Positions 58,624-64,000 of a stretch of DNA of 64,000 bases are shown in pieces. Position 1 is the first letter of the stretch. Each line of letters opens with the position of its first letter. Position numbers and translations under genes: made by a program. The stretch is taken from the NCBI RefSeq assembly GCF_026914185.1, contig NC_070568.1, positions 4,112,001 through 4,176,000 on the forward strand, given 5' to 3'. The notes beneath the pieces were generated by a model, which made no database searches, had not been told where the DNA came from, and saw only the letters and a list, made by a program, of their open reading frames with translations. The stretch comes from Puccinia triticina. Its lineage: Eukaryota; Basidiomycota; Pucciniomycetes; Pucciniales; Pucciniaceae.

Positions 58624-58875
58624 CCAACCCTTTGTTCTGTTCCGACTCCCCTCTGTGAAATTGTGAAGAATTAAAAAAAAAAAAATTTTTGCTTTTCCTC
58701 AAACGACAAACAAATCATACATGTGTCTTTCAATTTGTTTCCTCAAATGATGAAAATGATAAAAAATCTTTGTATTGTCAATCAAGAAACGAGTAAAAAA
58801 CAACCTTTGGAGAGGAGACAGTTTTCAACTAGCAAGAGAGAAATAAAAGTAAATACAAATGTCAAGGAATTGATT

Positions 58876-60230
58876 TCAAGCCTCAGAGCCCTTTTTCTTC
58901 CAGAGATGTTCAATCAAGTCCTTCTTGAGACGGTCGTGAGCATCAATGTCTCGGAGGGTTTGATATCGCAGAAGAAACTGATTGAAATCATTTTCGGAGG
59001 ACTCGCTAGTAGCTAGTTCTTCTTCTGTCCTAGCATTTTGATCGTACCGGTGATCGTATTCATATTCGCTTCCGGATTCATCCTCAATCGTCATGTTATG
59101 AAGAATTATAACAGTCTTCATGATTAAGCACAGTGTGCCGTGATCCCAAAGACGGCCAGGAAGTCGGATGATAGTATATCAAGCTTGCAAGCAGCCAAAT
59201 GCACGCTCAATGTCTTTCCGATACGCTTCCTGCATTTTTGCAAAATGCTTGTTTTGCTGACCTTGCGGCGCCGAGATGGACTGTATAAGGGTCGAATATT
59301 TGGGATAGATTGCATCGGTGAGATAATACGGAAGGTTGTACGTGTTTCCATTGACTTTGTAGGAAACCACAGGAGCGGTGCCATCTTGAGCCTTCTGAAA
59401 AAGAGGGGATCGATCCAAGATGTTGATGTTGTTGAGAGTTCCTGGAAGGCCAAAAAACACGTGCCAAAGCCATAAGTCGTGTGTTGCTACCGCCTCGAGC
59501 ACAACCGTTGGCTCCTTTTCTTTTCCGGAGTATGTACCGTGGTCTGCCTTTGGGCAGTTTTTCCAGCACCAGTGCATGCAGTCCAACGAGCCGATCATTC
59601 CAGGAAATCCGCGCTCTTTTGAAACCGCCAGTATTCGTTTCAAATCCGCTGCGTTTGGACTTCGCAAGTACTTGTTGCTGTAAATGTTGACAATCGCCTG
59701 ACAGAATCGCCTGAGACTCTCGAGCGCAGTACTTTCACCTATCATTCATGATACCTCAATCAGGAATTGGTCACATAGATTTTTTAAACAGGAAAAAAGC
59801 CAAAAAACTTACTTATTCGCAGGTATTCATCGAGTGAATCAGCACTGTATCCGTAGGCCAGCATCCTAATAGCAGCAGTTGCCTTTTGTAAGGGTGAAAA
59901 ACCTAAACGACCAGCTGCATCTCTTTTCTGAACAAAGTAATCGTCCTCCTCGACAATCGCATCCACAATCTTCAGAAACAAAGGTCGTCTCATCCTGAAA
60001 CGCCAACGGAACGTGTCTAGTGTGTATACTGGCCGTTTGGAAAAATAATCATTGATGAGCTGTTCATGACCTTGAAGTCGGTTCCGATGAATTTCCTGTC
60101 GTCCAAAAGTAGATCCGCCTTGCTTGATAACTTGATTTCTTCGGTGAATGAGCAATGTGAGCGTTGTTTGAAGTGAAGCTAGTTCTTCAGTTTCATCTTC
60201 GATCCACTCCAGGTACTCAATGGGGTCCAT
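58876..60230 (-). pseudogene. Harbinger DDE transposase, one in-frame stop
   Basis: Minus-strand exons 60230-59813 and 59738-58876 (GT-AG, phase 1) encode about 425 residues. Start chosen at MDPIEYLEW. A helix-turn-helix region (FSPLQKATAAIRMLAYGYSA) precedes the DDE domain: first Asp in GSLDCMHWCWKNCP, second in NNINILDRSPLF, Glu in RKDIERAFG. A TGA at 59179-59181 follows LQA, where Harbinger transposases usually have Arg (LQAR), and lies in TTGA context. The frame then continues (YTIIRLPGRLWDHG, VIILHNMTIEDE) to the natural end. Apart from that codon the gene is full length. Confidence 0.9.
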
Positions 60231-60431
60231 ATTGACGGAGGATTTGTGTTTTTTGAGTCGGAGGATGAGCGCTTGTTGCCGGGTTTCTACCTGGCAGGCC
60301 AACTCACCCCGGCTTGGTTTGGACAGTCCATTATTTGGACTGTTGTGATAGATGTGTGACAGTCCGGGACATCTGGTTGCGGGCCGCTAGAGGCGACCCA
60401 ATCCACCCCCGGACCGTTGGAGATGCTCTAA

Positions 60432-61719
60432 GGTGTTCTGGATTGGAACCAAGTGGAAACCAGCTGCAACGGCGCGGAGATGACAATCCATGTGCACTTT
60501 GCCCAGGACTGCGCGCTGGCCTCCTTCGTCCCATCCTCATCCAGCCGGAACGCCCCTCCATCTTCAACCCACACTGGGTGGTCGACGCACGAGCTCAACT
60601 TTAAAAGAATTGGAGCAACTAAAAGGGTTTATTGCTTTGTTAGATTTGTATTTACAAACACCAGGGGAGATATGTTCCCACTCCCCAGGGAGTGCCTTAC
60701 CGTAACTTTTTTCCATAAATGTGCTGGAGGCCTTTGGTAAAGAAATATTGAATAGGTATGTGTCAGCCTACGTGATGCCAAGGATATTATCCTTCTAGCT
60801 ACACGTGGTGCAAGGCAAGAAATTAGAGCTGTAAAACTCTAAGACAAAGGTATAAGGGCTAATTCCAACGTAAATGTTGGGAATTACGGCGTAAAAATAG
60901 GGCAATTTGAGCCAATTAGACGTAATAAAATTGATATAATTAATTTTAAGAGGGGCCTGATAAATCAGGGGTGTTTAATGGATGACTTCCCGTCGGTTCT
61001 GGGAGCCTCCCAGATCTCACTTTAGACAATAGAAATCTAAAATCCTAAAAATCTGCTTCCGTCATGCGGGTTTTGTAAATTAACACATGATGCCTCAAAA
61101 GGCCTGCCGCTCACCACCCCTACACCTTGAACCACACCCAACAACCCCATCAAACCACATCCGAACATCCAATCTGCCTCATTGGGTAGCAGAACACCTC
61201 CAAACTTCACCACAATGCCCTGTAAGCTGATATGTATGGTCATTGAATCCTTCCTTTGTTGCAATCGGACTAACCCTGATCTTTGTAGAACGCAGTATGC
61301 TCAAATTGGTGCAGATCTACCTTGAGCAGCAACAAGAGCAGCAGGCGGCCCGAGAGCGTCAACAGCACAACGATAACACTTTGCGCAACTTGATCCAACA
61401 ATTTTTCCAAGACAATGCTAGAGAACGAACTCATGAAGATGAGGAGGTCCTCATGGTGCTCATTGTCAGACACTGAGACACTAAGTACATGTGTCTACAA
61501 TGCACAGTAAATGTCTTATAACCTAACGGTTAAAGACTGCTTTGATAACTGACTCATGTACATGAAGTCAAGAGTTCAATTCCCTGTTATTACATTAATT
61601 ATGTACCTTTTATTCATATGTACTATTATTATGTACTTATTAAATATTTCACATTCTTTTGAATATGTAATTAACCTTATTTCACACTGATTACATATTT
61701 GTACATACAGAGAGAGATA
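60432..61719. other. intergenic stretch with retroelement fragments
   Basis: The 39-bp repeat at 60658-60696 matches 137-175. At about 60979 a single TGGATGACTTCCCGTC end resembles the TA-flanked MITE family but has no partner. A Gln-rich open frame at 61300-61476 (LEQQQEQQAARERQQ) is low complexity. No gene is supportable. Confidence 0.4.
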
Positions 61720-62095
61720 CACCACGGGTGCACCAAAAGTTTTTGGCATGGTTACCAAAACCAAATTGATTGGATAGTGGTTTTCAGAACCAAATTGGTC
61801 TGAATCTGGTTTGTGGACAAATTCCGTTGCCAAAAAGGTCCCAAAAACCGTACTGTGAGAGAAGGAGCATCCAAATGGTTTCCAAAACCATTTCAAATGG
61901 TTCTGAAAATATTTTTCAAACCAAATTGGTTTCCAAAATATTTTTAAAACCACCTCAGGTGGTTCCAGAAATATTTTAAAAATATCTGAAAATGGTTAGT
62001 CCAACTCGTTCTTCAGGACGTCCGGACTCAATTAAAAAAAATATTCTGAAAACCAATCAAACTGGTTTTCCAAATATTTTGTTGCACCCGTGGTG
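61720..62095. mobile_element. 376-bp MITE, TA-flanked
   Basis: Inverted ends CACCACGGGTGCA, flanked by TA (61718-61719 and 62096-62097), continue imperfectly for about 30 bases. The interior is made of many short words like ACCAAATTGG and CCAAAATATTT in both orientations. Confidence 0.8.
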
Positions 62096-62097
62096 TA

Positions 62098-62678
62098 ATC
62101 TTATCTCTCTGTGTATTTATCCTGATTAAGCTTAATGTATGTACAAATTGGGAGATTACATACCCATTTATGTAAATCCCCTTCTGAATTCCGTGATCAC
62201 TCCTCCTTGGAGTTAAGGATCCCTCAGGGCCTTGACTCAAAGGAGGGAGCTGATTCCTGCAATATAAAAAGGGAGGTCTCTCACCTGTAGAGATTCTCCC
62301 ACAAAGATTATTGCCATACAAACCTGTGTACCTTACTGAAACTACAGTGAGTGGGGTTTTACATAATCTAAACTAACCTTCTTCTTCCTTTACAGCTTCC
62401 TCCCTTCTCCCTAGGTACAGGTGTAATTATCACACCTGTAACCTAGAAGATAAGTGATCTAATCCTTATACGCAACGGCGCTTGGCTGATTTTTGCCGCG
62501 TCCCCTTACATACGTAAGGGTGCCAGTCCCTCCACCTCCCGGCGTTGAGTAGGACTTATTTCCACTGGCTCTTGGGCTATAGTGTGACCAATAAACCTGC
62601 TTCCGCTACATAACCGCAGCGGATTGCAACCAAAATCCCATCAGAGTTACGTCACATAAGAGACAAACCCTGACACCC
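62098..62678. other. possible LTR-like promoter region
   Basis: A TATA-like box (AATATAAAAAGGGAGG) near 62260, pyrimidine-rich stretches and a CACCTGTA repeat near 62400-62450 give the look of an LTR, but no terminal repeat pair or duplication was found. No gene. Confidence 0.3.
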
Positions 62679-63960
62679 ATGGCCATGGGGTATCTTGGCA
62701 CCCCGGGATTTCGATCAATCCGGACATACCTGACCCAAGCAGATATCCCCATCGATCCAATGTCCAACAGCCCATGGGCCTTCTTGTGGAGGTCACAAAG
62801 CGACCGGGCCTTCATCACAACGATGGGCGTAGACGTGGGGACCTTTGACGACCTTCTTGGTCGATTTGCTATTTGATGGAGCTCCAGCACCATCGATCGA
62901 GGTGACGTGAATCCCAATGGCAAGCCCCAAGTGGGCCGACAATCTTTAGATTCAGCAGGATGCCTTGGCTTAGTGTTGCACTGGCTCTGCTCCACAATGG
63001 CCTCGTTCACCCTACAACAGCTGTTCGGAATCACTCCTGCCGTGTGTTCGCGTTACCTATCGACTGGCTTAACCCATCTCTTGGCTTGCCTGAAAGAGCA
63101 CCCTCAAGCTCGGCTTGTCTGGCCAACTACCAAAGAAAAGGCACGCCGTCACAGCGAGGTGATCAAGAAAAAGTTTCCGAGGCTATCTAAGTGTATCGGG
63201 TTTGTTGATGGATTGAACTTGCCTGTATTGGTTTTGGGTGATGAAGAGTGAGTGTCATGAAGACTTATCAAACATGAATAATTTTTATTAACCAATCTGT
63301 TGTCTAGCATTCAAAACGCCTACTATAATGGATGGACATGCTCGCACTATTGCAGCTGCATCCTAGCATTTGCCCCCGACGGAACAATTATGTATGCTGT
63401 CCTCAATGCGCCGGCATCTTGGCACGATTCAACGATTGCTGAGCCTCTTTATGAGCAGCTGCTTGAACGCACCCCACCAGGCTATCGTATCATCAGCGAC
63501 ACCGCATTCCCCCAAAAGTCCGAACGACTGCAACAACGCATCCTAGCACCAGTCAAGCGCGGAGATCGGTTGCCGGAATCACCCGAGGCCTATGCTCGCT
63601 TGAAGCTGATCAATGAACAGCTCGTTTTGGCTTGGCAGGCGGCGGAGTGGGGCATGCGGTCAATTCAAGGATCATTTGGCCGCTTGAAAATGCCACTGCC
63701 AGCGAGCGACCACCAGTTTTGATCCGATGTTCTGCAAGTTGTGTGTCGTCTACATCAGCTACGGTGTCGCATGGTCGGTGTCAATCAGACGGCAACAGTC
63801 TATCAATCAGTGTGGGATGAGCACCACCTCTTGTGCCGCGAGTTTCACAAATTACTTTTCTCCAATATCCAAGCCCAATGCCGCATTAGTCGATACTAGG
63901 GAAATCGCGGCTGCGCCGCGGAACATGCCAATGATTGTTACTTCAGAAAAAAACATATAT
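62679..63960 (+). pseudogene. DDE transposase relic (DDE_Tnp_4-like)
   Basis: Plus strand, exons 62679-63247 and 63308 onward (GT-AG). Landmarks: SLDSAGCLGLVLHWLCSTM, VCSRYLSTGL, first Asp in GFVDGLNLPV, YYNGWTCSHYCS, second Asp in SWHDSTI, and Glu in AEWGMRSIQGSFGRLKMPL. Two TGA codons interrupt it: 62874-62876 and 63720-63722. Both are in TTGA context, and coding continues after each (DVLQVVCRLHQLRCRMVG). The relation is to Harbinger/ISL2EU-type DDE endonucleases, different from the element at 57381-60428. Terminal repeats were not found; the right end may lie beyond the window. Confidence 0.8.
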
Positions 63961-64000
63961 ATAACAAATCCATTGGAGGAACATTGAACATATAATTATA

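Larger units (their letters stand above)
57381..60428. mobile_element. PIF/Harbinger transposon with TAA duplication
   Basis: Inverted ends GAGCATCTCCAACGG and CCGTTGGAGATGCTC are flanked by TAA (57378-57380 and 60429-60431), the usual 3-bp TWA duplication of PIF/Harbinger. It has the two genes such elements carry: a Myb/trihelix-like DNA-binding protein on the plus strand and a DDE transposase on the minus strand, convergent. Each gene has one stop inside its frame but is otherwise complete. Confidence 0.95.

Overview
The window looks like a chromosome segment from a basidiomycete fungus, most like a rust (Pucciniales). Genes have many short GT-AG introns and include conserved eukaryotic housekeeping genes. 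Most of the rest is layered transposable elements of types known to be abundant in rusts. There is no bacterial gene organisation, no CRISPR array and no rRNA. The lineage call is an inference from gene and repeat character, not from a search.

Cellular genes I could rebuild exon by exon: a tRNA-His guanylyltransferase (THG1-like, 18780-20378, minus); two paralogous six-exon Frag1/DRAM/Sfk1-type membrane proteins on either side of it (16756-17989 and 22722-23960, minus); a ubiquitin-ribosomal protein L40 fusion (25373-26110, minus, start codon split by an intron); three RING-finger genes (47462-48256 plus, 49913-50980 minus, 55470-56476 minus); and the delta subunit of the COPI coatomer (RET2-like, 52055-54577, plus, 11 exons). 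The first and third RING genes face each other as an inverted duplicated pair around the other two.

Mobile DNA dominates the rest. 1-9 kb: a Ty1/copia element with both LTRs and a 5-bp target duplication sits inside an older reverse-transcriptase element. 9.6-15 kb: decayed copia pieces, a solo LTR and a small MITE. 26-28.6 kb: MITEs and palindromic minisatellites. 28.6-39.5 kb: an 11-kb transposon with CACTG ends and a 3-bp duplication (CAC) carries a RecQ-like helicase gene and a DUF6589-type gene; an hAT-like element split the helicase and a TTA-flanked MITE sits in the DUF6589 gene. 39.8-44.3 kb: a TA-flanked element made largely of a palindromic minisatellite was itself split by a second hAT-like element. 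57.4-60.4 kb: a complete two-gene PIF/Harbinger element with TAA duplication. 62.7-64 kb: a second DDE transposase relic.

Three points stand out. First, the RecQ plus DUF6589 transposon is the best candidate here for an undescribed system. Second, three elements with CAACG(G/C)TG ends have exact 7-bp target duplications rather than the 8 bp expected for hAT, and in one case the interrupted reading frame confirms the length. Third, many transposon genes are stopped by TGA in TTGA context, often where the family has arginine, as expected from C-to-T decay at TCG. The housekeeping genes remain open.
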